From the NCBI RefSeq assembly GCF_943736995.1, contig NZ_OX031157.1, positions 1,027,001-1,091,000 of the forward strand: a DNA stretch of 64,000 bases, in the 5' to 3' direction. The notes beneath the pieces were generated by a model. It saw only the letters and a program-made list of their open reading frames with translations, was not told where the DNA came from and ran no database searches. The stretch's first letter is position 1; each line of letters opens with the position of its first letter. Source of the stretch: Sporosarcina sp. Marseille-Q4943 (GTDB taxonomy: Bacteria > Bacillota > Bacilli > Bacillales_A > Planococcaceae). Positions 1 to 7,437 of the stretch are shown here, one piece after another. Made by a program: the position numbers and the translations under genes.

Positions 1-374
1 GAAAAAACGAACAGATTGCCGAGAAGATTCACAAGCGAAACGCTGCTCCAACCGCTCACATACTCATTCGCATGAAAGTAATTCGTGATCGTTCGGAATG
101 GAATGATATTGACGCTCGATAGACGATCAAAAAAATAAACATCAAAAAAGAACTTTCCCGTACTCCCGTCGACACCCATATTCCACTTCGGAATAATCGT
201 CTGGGAGGCGAGCCCGACTAAGTAGAGAATAAATAGGGCAAGTAGCAGCTCATGCAATTTGTCAACGGGCAGTTTTCTTCTTTTGACGATGACCGTGCGT
301 ATGAGTATGTAAACTGGAAGCGCAACAACCATATACGCTAGCATCTCGATGACATATGTACTAATTAACCACAT
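1..374 (-). CDS. VanZ-like family membrane protein (C-terminal part beyond window edge)
   Basis: An open frame runs leftward from an ATG at 374, preceded by a good ribosome binding site (AAGGAGGAG), and leaves the window at base 1 without a stop. The visible 124 residues begin MWLISTYVIEMLAYMVV, have two hydrophobic segments, and contain NIIPFRTI followed further on by NLLGNLFVF. That pair of motifs is typical of the VanZ-like family, membrane proteins named after the teicoplanin-resistance accessory protein. The role of chromosomal homologues is mostly unknown, so no resistance function is implied. The family call rests on recognition of these motifs; the C-terminus cannot be seen. Confidence 0.8.
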   Translation of the reverse strand, partial: MWLISTYVIEMLAYMVVALPVYILIRTVIVKRRKLPVDKLHELLLALFILYLVGLASQTIIPKWNMGVDGSTGKFFFDVYFFDRLSSVNIIPFRTITNYFHANEYVSGWSSVSLVNLLGNLFVF

Positions 375-464
375 AGCTCCTCCTTTTGACACCAATTTCT
401 TCTTATAGAGCTTGACGATTTTATTAATGGAGATGTTCCAATCGATGTTTTCATCCGCAGAAAG

Positions 465-554
465 TTATCGGTCATTTCCAGGATTTTATCGTTCATTTCC
501 CACGTTTTATCGATCATTCTAGATGAGTTATCGGTCACTTTCACAACTTTATCG
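465..554. repeat. Five-unit array with exact 21-bp period (TTATCG core)
   Basis: The hexamer TTATCG starts at 465, 486, 507, 528 and 549, exactly 21 bp apart; in several units it is followed by GTCATTTC-like sequence. The remaining bases differ between units, so this is a phased motif array and not a perfect tandem repeat. It lies between the VanZ-like gene and the metallophosphoesterase. On the minus strand it can be read as seven-residue units (D-K/N-x-x-x-M-x) in a short frame from an ATG at 577, but that ATG has no ribosome binding site, so I do not call a protein. Confidence 0.8.
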
Positions 555-580
555 CCAACTCGTGATCTTTGCCCCATAAC

Positions 581-614
581 AAAAAGCCTCGACAGGCGCC
601 TGCCTTCGAAGCTT
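581..614 (-). terminator. Rho-independent terminator of the metallophosphoesterase gene
   Basis: On the minus strand a stem AAGCTTCGA / TCGAGGCTT with an inner GC-rich palindrome (GGCGCC) is followed by TTTTT, a few bases after the stop codon of the upstream minus-strand gene. Confidence 0.65.
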
Positions 615-620
615 TCCTTA

Positions 621-1694
621 TTACAACAAGCAATCCTTCGGAATCCACCCAACTTCGCCAATGCTCGACTTCACTAATGTATATCCTTCGTTACGATCAT
701 CAGCGACAGAGACGGTTTCTCCTTTTTCAACAGATAAAAACGTTGTGCTTAAGTCGTTTTTACAATTGCCTTCATGAATAAATTCATTTTTTATCCACTG
801 CTCAATGCCGAGATTCACATTTTCACATAACGTGAAATAATCTTCCTTTTGAAGGATGCGTAATTCATAGTTTGGGTAGGTGACCGTTCCTACACGTCCC
901 GTTTCATCGACATGACTTCGAACAATCACTTTTTCTATCAATTCATCCACATATGTATAGGTGATGTCTTGTCCATCAATGATCAATGCATTCAACTGGC
1001 CGTCTCTTTTGATTTGATTGCCGCCGTCCAAAGCAATCACTCTCTTCTCCCGATCGATTATCGGACAATTTGAGCTGACAGTTTTCGCCCGATAATTGAC
1101 GACTGGCCAATGCCCGACGATGACCGTCTTATCCGCCTGATGCCCTTTCTCGTAAAACGCCTGAGCATACAATGCGAATTCACGGCTCGTCTCCCTCCAA
1201 TTCGGAATATCCTCCACACCCGCATGAATGATGATGAAGTCTTCTGTTTCATAGGCGATCGGCAGGCTATCCAGCCAATCTAGCACGTTACCGAAATGAA
1301 TCCGATAAAACGCCCCAAGTTCCTGCAGCGTCGCGAACTCGTCGAGCGTCTTCCCCTGACGGTCGAGCATTTCATTCAAAATGGAATTCTTCCGCTGCTG
1401 CATATAGTTTTTAATGCCCTCGACATGATTGAATACATAATCGTGGACGACATCGCAATTCCCTTTCGTAATGAAAACCCGATCAGATTCAGCGCTCAGC
1501 TTTCTCGCAAACGCTACCGTCGACAAGCTGTCCGGCCCTTTTTCACAAAGGTCGCCGTTGATGAATAAATAATCTTCTGTCGTATAATTCACTTTCTCGA
1601 GCAATTGCTGAAACAATGGTAAGTTTGCATGAATATCTGACGTAATGATCATTCGCCTATTTTTCTCTAACTTTAATTTCCTTACTTCAATCAT
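621..1694 (-). CDS. Metallophosphoesterase (calcineurin-like) with C-terminal SH3-like tail
   Basis: A 357-residue protein with the standard metallophosphatase motifs in order: SDIHANL (D-x-H, near residue 20), FINGDLCEKGPDS (GD, near 47), TKGNCD (GN, near 80), VGHWPV (GH) and a later ALDGGN. These residues bind two metal ions in PrpE- and PP1-like phosphoesterases. The last ~50 residues (GETVSVADDRNEGYTLVK, then GWIPKDCLL) resemble a small SH3-like barrel. The start at 1694 is chosen for its upstream AGAGGGG; a longer frame to 1736 runs inside the preceding gene. It overlaps the 3' end of that amidohydrolase gene by 8 bp, so the two are probably cotranscribed and translationally coupled. The substrate cannot be told from sequence. 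Confidence 0.8.
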   Translation of the reverse strand: MIEVRKLKLEKNRRMIITSDIHANLPLFQQLLEKVNYTTEDYLFINGDLCEKGPDSLSTVAFARKLSAESDRVFITKGNCDVVHDYVFNHVEGIKNYMQQRKNSILNEMLDRQGKTLDEFATLQELGAFYRIHFGNVLDWLDSLPIAYETEDFIIIHAGVEDIPNWRETSREFALYAQAFYEKGHQADKTVIVGHWPVVNYRAKTVSSNCPIIDREKRVIALDGGNQIKRDGQLNALIIDGQDITYTYVDELIEKVIVRSHVDETGRVGTVTYPNYELRILQKEDYFTLCENVNLGIEQWIKNEFIHEGNCKNDLSTTFLSVEKGETVSVADDRNEGYTLVKSSIGEVGWIPKDCLL

Positions 1695-3009
1695 GGGGTA
1701 AATCCCCTCTTGAAGCACGATCCATTTGCTTTTCAATAAAATCTTTCAATACATGTGCAGCTACTACACAGTCGTTCAAGTCCGTCCATTCTTCCGGATT
1801 ATGGCTTATTCCTTTTTTACTGCGGACGAACAGCATGGCTGCAGGAACTTCCCTCCCGATGACCATGGCATCGTGCCCCGCCCCACTTATCAATTCCATC
1901 GGTTCAATCCCGAACTTCGTCATGGAGTCCTTCAAACTTGTTTTGAGTGTGTTGTCGATCAGCAATGGTTCAACTGCTAGCATCCGTTGGTAAAAGACGT
2001 CTACATTATGTACTGCGCCTGCGTCTTCCGCAGCCTTTATGATCGCTTCTATTAATGCATCCCGTTTCTCTTCATGGATATCGCGTACATCCGTGGTCAA
2101 CTCAACCTTTTGAGCGATGACATTCGTGCCATTCGGAAATACATTCATTTTGCCAATGGTCGCTACGGCCGTGTCACTGAATTGAATTGGCAACGTAGCA
2201 ACTTCGCGAATAAATTCACCAGCCGCCAAGACGGCATCCTTACGGTCATCCATCGGAGTGTTTCCTGCATGCCCCGCTTCCCCTTCGAACGTGAAGGCTA
2301 CCGATGCAGGTCCTGCGATTCCTTTTACAACACCAATGGGAAGGTCACTTCTTTCCAGTTTCTTGCCTTGCTCGATGTGAACTTCAACGAACAATTCCAC
2401 TTCCTTCATTTCCCGCTTCGCTTCCCATACAGCGTCCAATGTACTCCCGTATTCTTGAATGACCGTTTCGAATGATTTACCTTCACTATCCTTCAATAAA
2501 ACTGCATCTTTTTTATTCAAACGGCCTAGGACAGCATGGCTTCCCGTCAATCCCGTGCCAAACCGTGAACCTTCCTCATCCGAGAAAATAACAACTTCAA
2601 ACGGCTTTTTCGGTTGAACCCCTGCCGCTTTCCACGCTTCCGCCACTTCCAATGCAACAATTACACCAAGTGGTCCGTCAAAATTTCCGCCATTAGGGAC
2701 GCTATCAACGTGCGATCCTGATAAAATCGACTTCCCATCTGCCGTTCCCTCGAGTCTTCCGAAGACATTCCCTGCTCCATCTTCCGTAACTTGTAAACCC
2801 GCTTGTTCCATCCAGCCTTTCACCAATTGCTTTGCCTCTTTTTCCTCGGCTGAAAACCCTCGACGATTTACGCCACCTTCCGCTGTTTGACCTATGCTGG
2901 CTAGTTCGCTTAATCGCTCGGCAATTCTACTGCCATCGATTCCCCCATACGATAAGGATTCATCATAATTTGCGATTAGTTTGGCGAGAAAGCTATCTAT
3001 TATTTTCAT
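1687..3009 (-). CDS. M20-family Zn-dependent amidohydrolase (hydantoinase/carbamoylase; allantoate amidohydrolase-like)
   Basis: A 440-residue enzyme of the M20 peptidase clan, beta-ureidopropionase / N-carbamoyl-L-amino acid hydrolase / allantoate amidohydrolase branch. Metal-site motifs are present: GSHVDSVPNGGNFDG, DEEGSRFG, EVHIEQG and SGAGHDAM; the dimerisation segment carries AGHAGNTPMDDRKDA. It is a paralogue of the allantoate amidohydrolase at 24680-25939 but lies far from that island, next to a metallophosphoesterase. Either N-carbamoyl amino acids or allantoate could be the substrate; sequence alone does not decide. The ATG at 3009 is preferred because GGGGACGAGGGG precedes it; an in-frame start further upstream lacks such a site. 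Confidence 0.82.
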   Translation of the reverse strand: MKIIDSFLAKLIANYDESLSYGGIDGSRIAERLSELASIGQTAEGGVNRRGFSAEEKEAKQLVKGWMEQAGLQVTEDGAGNVFGRLEGTADGKSILSGSHVDSVPNGGNFDGPLGVIVALEVAEAWKAAGVQPKKPFEVVIFSDEEGSRFGTGLTGSHAVLGRLNKKDAVLLKDSEGKSFETVIQEYGSTLDAVWEAKREMKEVELFVEVHIEQGKKLERSDLPIGVVKGIAGPASVAFTFEGEAGHAGNTPMDDRKDAVLAAGEFIREVATLPIQFSDTAVATIGKMNVFPNGTNVIAQKVELTTDVRDIHEEKRDALIEAIIKAAEDAGAVHNVDVFYQRMLAVEPLLIDNTLKTSLKDSMTKFGIEPMELISGAGHDAMVIGREVPAAMLFVRSKKGISHNPEEWTDLNDCVVAAHVLKDFIEKQMDRASRGDLPHD

Positions 3010-3091
3010 TCCCCTCGTCCCCTTCATTTCAGAATCATCAATATTCTCTATCAACAAATATATCATACTCTCGTATTACCTTGAAACACAA

Positions 3092-3120
3092 AATCCCACT
3101 TGGATATGCCAAGTGGGATT
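3092..3120 (-). terminator. Terminator of the ykoFEDC operon
   Basis: A perfect 12-bp stem (AATCCCACTTGG / CCAAGTGGGATT) with a 5-base loop lies 10 bp beyond the ykoC stop and is followed on the minus strand by TTGTGTTT. Confidence 0.75.
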
Positions 3121-3129
3121 CTTGAAAAA

Positions 3130-3885
3130 TCAATTGATATACAGCACACTCATACAGCTCATGACGAGCAGCAGCATAAAAAGGCTGACCAAATACCCGT
3201 CCACCTTACCGACACGAATAACTTTGTAGAAGCTTTCCCTTTTTTCACCCGTGAATCCCCTTGCTTCCATCGCGAATGCAGCCCTTTCCGCTTTCCGGAC
3301 AGCACCCGCAAGCATCGGGAGAAGTATTTTCCGCATATGCAACAAGCGGTGAATCGCATTTTTCTCTTGCATCGCTCCTCTGAGACGATGGGCTTGCTGG
3401 ATTTGCACAAACTCATCCTTCAGGACAGGCAGGAACTGATACCCGACCAAAATGCTGTACGCGATTTTCGGTGACAGCTTCATTTGCTGCATTAAGCTTA
3501 ATATGAATGAAACTGGGTTTGTCGTCAACGCGAATAACAATGACAAGCTGGAGAACGCAAGGACTCGAAAACTTAGAGACAACGCATGGTTCAACTGGAC
3601 TTCCGTAATATTGATCGACCAAATCGACAGGACGACTGGCCCTGACTTGTCTTCCGCAAACACAAGCGTCGTCCAAAAGTAGCCGAAAGCCATGACGAAA
3701 AACGGAATCATGAACAGAATCCACAGCTTCCAATCGATCCGGCTGAACAACAGCTGAATGACAAGCACACCGACCCACATAAGCAACGGCGTCCACGGAT
3801 TGAAAAAGAATGCCATCGTCAACATGCAAACCGTGATGACAATGAACTTTGCAGAAGGGTTCATATTATGCAAAGCAGAGCTCAT
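3130..3885 (-). CDS. ykoC: ECF transporter transmembrane (T) component YkoC
   Basis: A 251-residue membrane protein of the EcfT/CbiQ family with about five to six hydrophobic segments. The two cytoplasmic coupling-helix signatures of T components are visible: HRLRGA near residue 167 and MEARGF near 205 (Ala/Leu-Arg-Gly type). It is the last gene of the riboswitch-controlled ykoF-ykoE-ykoD-ykoC operon and overlaps ykoD by 20 bp. With the YkoD ATPase and the YkoE substrate-binding membrane protein it should form an energy-coupling-factor importer for a thiamine-related compound, probably hydroxymethylpyrimidine. The operon identity rests on gene order plus riboswitch; the exact substrate is inferred from the B. 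subtilis system. Confidence 0.88.
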   Translation of the reverse strand: MSSALHNMNPSAKFIVITVCMLTMAFFFNPWTPLLMWVGVLVIQLLFSRIDWKLWILFMIPFFVMAFGYFWTTLVFAEDKSGPVVLSIWSINITEVQLNHALSLSFRVLAFSSLSLLFALTTNPVSFILSLMQQMKLSPKIAYSILVGYQFLPVLKDEFVQIQQAHRLRGAMQEKNAIHRLLHMRKILLPMLAGAVRKAERAAFAMEARGFTGEKRESFYKVIRVGKVDGYLVSLFMLLLVMSCMSVLYIN

Positions 3886-5236
3886 ATTGCACCCATCCTT
3901 TCGGTTGAAGCAAATGATGTGCTGCTAGTAACTCTTCATCCTGCCATACTTGATCGGCATCAAACTTCCCTGTCAAAGCTCCATCCTTCATTACTAAAAT
4001 TGAATCCGCTACTTGAAACGCAAACTCCATATCATGGGTGACGATCAAAAAGGTCGTCCCTTCCCTTGCCCGCTCGTCGATCAACCGGAACAGCTCCGCC
4101 ATCGCTGCGGCGTCTTGCCCGGATGTCGGCTCATCCATTAAGATGATTTCCCTGCCATCGCAAAGCATAGAAGCGATGGCCACTCGTCTCTTTTGCCCAT
4201 GGCTCACCGCAAAAGGATGTGCATGCGCAACTGCCTCCAAATGCAATCGATCGAGCAATTCTTCCACACGAGCGCCGCCACCGAACGCAACTTCATCCCG
4301 AACTGTTTTCGTCACGAATAAAAACTCCGGTGATTGGGGGACATACCCTAAATTAGAAGGTCGCACTGTTCCATTCGCAGGAATCAATTTGCATAATGCT
4401 TTCAGCAAAGTCGATTTGCCGCTTCCGTTCGGTCCGGCAAGAATCGCAACTTCGCCCCGGTTCAATGTGAAGGAAACATCTTTTAGAAATGACTCTGTGC
4501 CGACTTTAGCCACTTCCAATGACTGAAGTTCCTGTTTGCTGCTAAGCCTTCTCGTCATCTGTCCCGCATCATTTATTCGCTCCAACTGAATTTCACGATC
4601 GAAAAAGTCGCCCCATAAATCGAGCTGATGCTCAATTGCTAAGATCGTCAGAGACCGTTTCTTCTGAAGCTCATCCAGCCAATCGATGAACTGCTTCGAA
4701 GTATATGGATCCAAATGGGAGATCGGTTCATCGAGGAGAAGGACTTCCGGCTCCATGATCAATGCACACGCTGTCGCAATCCGCTGCTTTTCCCCGCCGG
4801 ACAGCTGTTGAATGACGGAATAACGGAAATCGGTCAATCCCGTCAGCTCCAGCACATCTCTGATCCTTCCATCCATTTCATCCCGATCCACGTTCAAGTT
4901 TTCAAGCGTAAAGGCAAGCTCCTCTTCGACAGTCTGCATGCAAAACTGTGCATCCGGATCTTGAAAAACCGTCGCAATCCGGTGATTCACTTCTCCAGGT
5001 GAATAGGACTGGCTTTCTTTATTGAATAATGAAACGGTGCCCTTGACGATGCCATCGCAGTTTTCCGGATACAACCGGTTGCATAAATAAAGCAATGTCG
5101 TCTTGCCGCTCCCGCTAGGCCCCGTAATGACGACTCTTTCCCCACGATTGATTGACAGTGATAGATCTTCCAAAATCCATTCCTCATCATCAGGATAGCG
5201 AAAACTTACGTTATCGAACCGGATCACTTCAGGCAC
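3866..5236 (-). CDS. ykoD: ECF transporter ATPase YkoD, two fused ATP-binding domains
   Basis: A ~456-residue protein with two complete ABC ATPase domains. The first has Walker A GPSGSGKTT, signature LSGGEKQR and Walker B VLLLDEP; the second has GPNGSGKST, a degenerate signature VSHGQKRR and [10 protein letters not shown]. This fused layout is characteristic of YkoD rather than the separate EcfA1/EcfA2 pair. The likely start is a GTG at 5236, placed behind AGGTGAGG and overlapping the ykoE stop by 8 bp; a second GTG at 5245 is possible. The protein sits on the cytoplasmic face and drives the YkoE/YkoC membrane complex. Confidence 0.88.
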   Translation of the reverse strand: MPEVIRFDNVSFRYPDDEEWILEDLSLSINRGERVVITGPSGSGKTTLLYLCNRLYPENCDGIVKGTVSLFNKESQSYSPGEVNHRIATVFQDPDAQFCMQTVEEELAFTLENLNVDRDEMDGRIRDVLELTGLTDFRYSVIQQLSGGEKQRIATACALIMEPEVLLLDEPISHLDPYTSKQFIDWLDELQKKRSLTILAIEHQLDLWGDFFDREIQLERINDAGQMTRRLSSKQELQSLEVAKVGTESFLKDVSFTLNRGEVAILAGPNGSGKSTLLKALCKLIPANGTVRPSNLGYVPQSPEFLFVTKTVRDEVAFGGGARVEELLDRLHLEAVAHAHPFAVSHGQKRRVAIASMLCDGREIILMDEPTSGQDAAAMAELFRLIDERAREGTTFLIVTHDMEFAFQVADSILVMKDGALTGKFDADQVWQDEELLAAHHLLQPKGWVQYELCFA

Positions 5237-5810
5237 GGGCCTCACCTTTCTTCACACGCGTAATCTCATATCCACGGAGCGATCCTGAAGCGAGCAATCC
5301 ATCGACGACCATTTTACCGCCAATGCCTGCAATGACTGCTCCGCTGACAATCCGGATGCCAAGCATGAGCATTACATAGCCTGTGCTGAACACCGCGAAT
5401 CCGCCTAAGAAGTAGCCATAGATGAAGCTGAATACCGAGGACCCGGCCCCCGCCAACATCAATACCCATAAATCAAAACGCCGATAGCGCGTCGCAGCGA
5501 AAGCCGCCTCAGCGCCTAATCCCTGTATGACACCAACAAGTATCAAACGCGGACCGATTGCATTCCCTAACAGTACCTCAACGGCAGCGGCAATCGTTTC
5601 CGAAATGACAGCCGCGCCAGGTTTCCGGATAATGTACATGCAAATGATCGACACGATGAACCAAATGCCGAACATCCATTCATAAGCGATCGGACCAATG
5701 AACCCCGACCATATATTCCCCACATGCAGAAACAGCAAATAGACAATCCCGAACACGACTGAAAACAACGACATGAGAACAACTTCTTTCAACTTCCATG
5801 ACTTGAGCAT
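5229..5810 (-). CDS. ykoE: ECF transporter substrate-specific (S) component YkoE
   Basis: A 193-residue, highly hydrophobic protein beginning MLKSWKLKEVVLMSLFS, with about five or six membrane segments and the conserved GNAIGPRLILVGVIQG and GLGAEAAF stretches of the YkoE family. The start at 5810 has an ideal GGAGGA seven bases upstream, inside the last codons of ykoF, so the two are translationally coupled. YkoE is expected to bind the substrate in the membrane, and the operon's TPP riboswitch says this is thiamine or its pyrimidine precursor HMP. Confidence 0.88.
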   Translation of the reverse strand: MLKSWKLKEVVLMSLFSVVFGIVYLLFLHVGNIWSGFIGPIAYEWMFGIWFIVSIICMYIIRKPGAAVISETIAAAVEVLLGNAIGPRLILVGVIQGLGAEAAFAATRYRRFDLWVLMLAGAGSSVFSFIYGYFLGGFAVFSTGYVMLMLGIRIVSGAVIAGIGGKMVVDGLLASGSLRGYEITRVKKGEARA

Positions 5811-5811
5811 T

Positions 5812-6393
5812 TTACAGTCCTCCATGCGACGGACTGTTGATGCTCATCGAGACGGTCATGACGAGATGCCTATGCTCTTCCGAACGCGCATTGCTAAACG
5901 CTTCTTCGTAAAATGCAAACACGTCATGGATATCCCCGTGAATACCGCTTGCATAATGCATTGATTCATTAAACACGCCTTGCTCCTTCGCCCGGTCCAC
6001 TTCGCGATAAATGATGTCCATATACGCCGGATTATTCATCGGATACAGCGCAAATTGGGAGGAGACATATTGCTTCGTCGCATCCGTATTCGCGATCTTC
6101 TCCCCTTTATCCAAATACACGTCTCCCGCTGTATCACCTGGGCAACCAGCCGAAAACGTCCCAGATAACGCAATATGTTTGCCCGTTTTCGCAGCATGTA
6201 ATGTAATCGCCTTTGCCACGTTAAAGACATGGACCTGTTTGCCCCGAATGACGGTCGATACATCATCCGTATGCATCCACACATTTGACGTATCCGTTTG
6301 TTCCAATGCTCCTTTAATTACACTTACAAAATCATCTGCCATCGGATACAACGAAAAACGAAATCCGACGATTGGACTTAATCCACAGTTCAT
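5812..6393 (-). CDS. ykoF: YkoF family thiamine/HMP-binding protein
   Basis: A 193-residue soluble protein, MNCGLSPIVGFRFSLYPM at its start, with two related halves (each includes an FSLYPM / FALYPM segment, about residues 11-18 and 118-125). This internal duplication is the hallmark of YkoF, which binds thiamine or hydroxymethylpyrimidine. It carries GTFSAGCPGDT near the middle. It is the first gene of the operon, about 85 bases downstream of a TPP riboswitch, and has a good GGAGG site before the ATG. It probably hands the pyrimidine to, or buffers it for, the YkoEDC importer. Confidence 0.88.
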   Translation of the reverse strand: MNCGLSPIVGFRFSLYPMADDFVSVIKGALEQTDTSNVWMHTDDVSTVIRGKQVHVFNVAKAITLHAAKTGKHIALSGTFSAGCPGDTAGDVYLDKGEKIANTDATKQYVSSQFALYPMNNPAYMDIIYREVDRAKEQGVFNESMHYASGIHGDIHDVFAFYEEAFSNARSEEHRHLVMTVSMSINSPSHGGL

Positions 6394-6420
6394 TTCCTTC
6401 GACCTCCAATAAAAATTCCA

Positions 6421-6449
6421 TAAAAAAAACTACATCCCGGAAGATGTAG
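6421..6449 (-). terminator. Expression-platform terminator of the TPP riboswitch
   Basis: On the minus strand CTACATC / GATGTAG with a six-base loop is followed by T8. It lies between the TPP aptamer and ykoF and is the expected transcription-attenuation switch: formed when thiamine pyrophosphate is bound. Confidence 0.85.
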
Positions 6450-6479
6450 TACTTCTCCAATATGAAACAATCGGAAAGC

Positions 6480-6573
6480 CACTACACTTCCCCACGCAGG
6501 TATTATCCTGATCGGGTCATAAGGGATCGGAGCCATTGCTCGCATCTCAGCCAATATTGGGCACCCCTAGTGC
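6480..6573 (-). ncRNA. TPP (THI-box) riboswitch
   Basis: Minus-strand sequence has the full thi-box core in order: CACTAGGGGTGCC, GGCTGAGATG, the variable P3 arm, then ACCCGATC, GGATAATACCTGCG and GGGGAAGTG, closed by a CACTA/TAGTG P1 stem at the two ends. It lies directly upstream of the terminator and ykoF. Binding of thiamine pyrophosphate should favour the terminator and switch off ykoFEDC. Confidence 0.95.
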
Positions 6574-6608
6574 AGAAACGGTATGTAGTTGAATTCTATG
6601 CTGCCATT

Positions 6609-6637
6609 AGTATAGACGAAGAATTTTTTATTGTAAA
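6609..6637 (-). promoter_or_regulatory. SigA-type promoter of the ykoFEDC transcript
   Basis: TTTACA (6632-6637) and TATACT (6609-6614) on the minus strand are separated by 17 bp and lie about 36 bp upstream of the riboswitch aptamer. Confidence 0.75.
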
Positions 6638-6694
6638 TGAAATCTGGCAAACTCATACTTTCGTCCGTATGGTATAGAAACTCTAGTGCAGATA

Positions 6695-6820
6695 CGCATA
6701 AAGTTGTTTATTCACGCATAAATCCAAGCTTTGGCGCATAAAATCGAATACTTACGCATAACCAGCAGGAAAAGCTCATAAACCGCCAAATAGACGCATA
6801 AAACGATTTATTCACGCATA
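6695..6820. repeat. Seven-unit array with exact 20-bp period (CGCATA core)
   Basis: The hexamer CGCATA ends at 6700, 6720, 6740, 6760, 6800 and 6820; at 6780 the unit reads CTCATA. In every case the next base is A. The other ~13 bases of each unit vary, apart from a recurring T/A-rich TTTATTCA before two of them. The 20-bp period cannot be a codon repeat. The array fills the space between the Nudix gene's 3' end and the riboswitch promoter. No function is known to me. Confidence 0.85.
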
Positions 6821-6833
6821 ACTGCACCATTCA

Positions 6834-7316
6834 CTACACCTTCCTGCTCAGTTTCACTTCAAATTCCGGATGCGTCACATATTCTTGGTACTCCACATTC
6901 CCGTCAAACTTGAAATACTCTTCAATGCGAGCGCGAATCGCAGGTTGTGTAATATACGCAAGCACTTCTTCCTTAGGAACCCACTTGCAATCCGACGTCT
7001 CATCGGACGTGCACAGCTCCCCGCCGACCGGCTTGCACGCAAAGTCGAACATCACCTTCGTCGGGACGTCCGTCACTCCGTCGTACCATTTATAGATGGC
7101 CGAGTTCGTGTACACCCCAATCAGGTGGGACACTTCCACATCAATGCCGCTTTCCTCTTTCACTTCCCGGATCACCCCATCTATCAGGTTCTCTCCGATT
7201 TCGACCTGTCCACCCGGAAACACCCATCCGCCATGATGCGTTTTAACGATTAATAGTTTCCCTTCCCTGTCTTCAACGAGTGCCCCACAGGCTACAATAT
7301 GCGTAGGCATTGCCAT
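6834..7316 (-). CDS. Nudix hydrolase
   Basis: A 160-residue Nudix-fold hydrolase. The Nudix box is complete, from GGQVEIGENLIDGV to REVKEESGI (G-x5-E-x7-REUXEEXGU), and a strand HIVACGALVEDREGKLLIV precedes it. Such enzymes cleave nucleoside-diphosphate-linked substrates; specificity is not predictable here. The ATG at 7316 is chosen because AAGGGGATGGGG precedes it and because a longer frame to 7403 would run through the terminator of the preceding gene. It stands alone between that terminator and the 20-bp array. Confidence 0.8.
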   Translation of the reverse strand: MAMPTHIVACGALVEDREGKLLIVKTHHGGWVFPGGQVEIGENLIDGVIREVKEESGIDVEVSHLIGVYTNSAIYKWYDGVTDVPTKVMFDFACKPVGGELCTSDETSDCKWVPKEEVLAYITQPAIRARIEEYFKFDGNVEYQEYVTHPEFEVKLSRKV

Positions 7317-7391
7317 TGTCCCCATCCCCTTTTCTTCAAATAAACCTTCCCTTTTCAATTCTAGCAATCTTCGGATAATAATGAAAGTTAC

Positions 7392-7430
7392 AAAAAAATC
7401 CACCTCCTGCTTTTAAGGGCAAGAGGTGGA
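7392..7430 (-). terminator. Terminator of the SEC-C protein gene
   Basis: Stem TCCACCTCTTGC / GCAGGAGGTGGA with an eight-base loop, followed on the minus strand by TTTTTTTG, eight bases after the stop of the 7438-8436 gene. Confidence 0.8.
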
Positions 7431-7437
7431 TAATGAT

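Noticed and set aside
365..577. Short minus-strand frame across the 21-bp array with a heptad-like D-K-x-x-x-M-x pattern
   Set aside because: No ribosome binding site at its ATG, it overlaps the terminator of the upstream gene and the VanZ-like start region; the pattern follows from the 21-bp DNA period.
6462..6677. Plus-strand 71-codon frame
   Set aside because: It is antisense to the TPP riboswitch and its promoter.
6695..6820. CRISPR array
   Set aside because: The conserved core is only six to seven bases and the period 20 bp; no cas genes are nearby.
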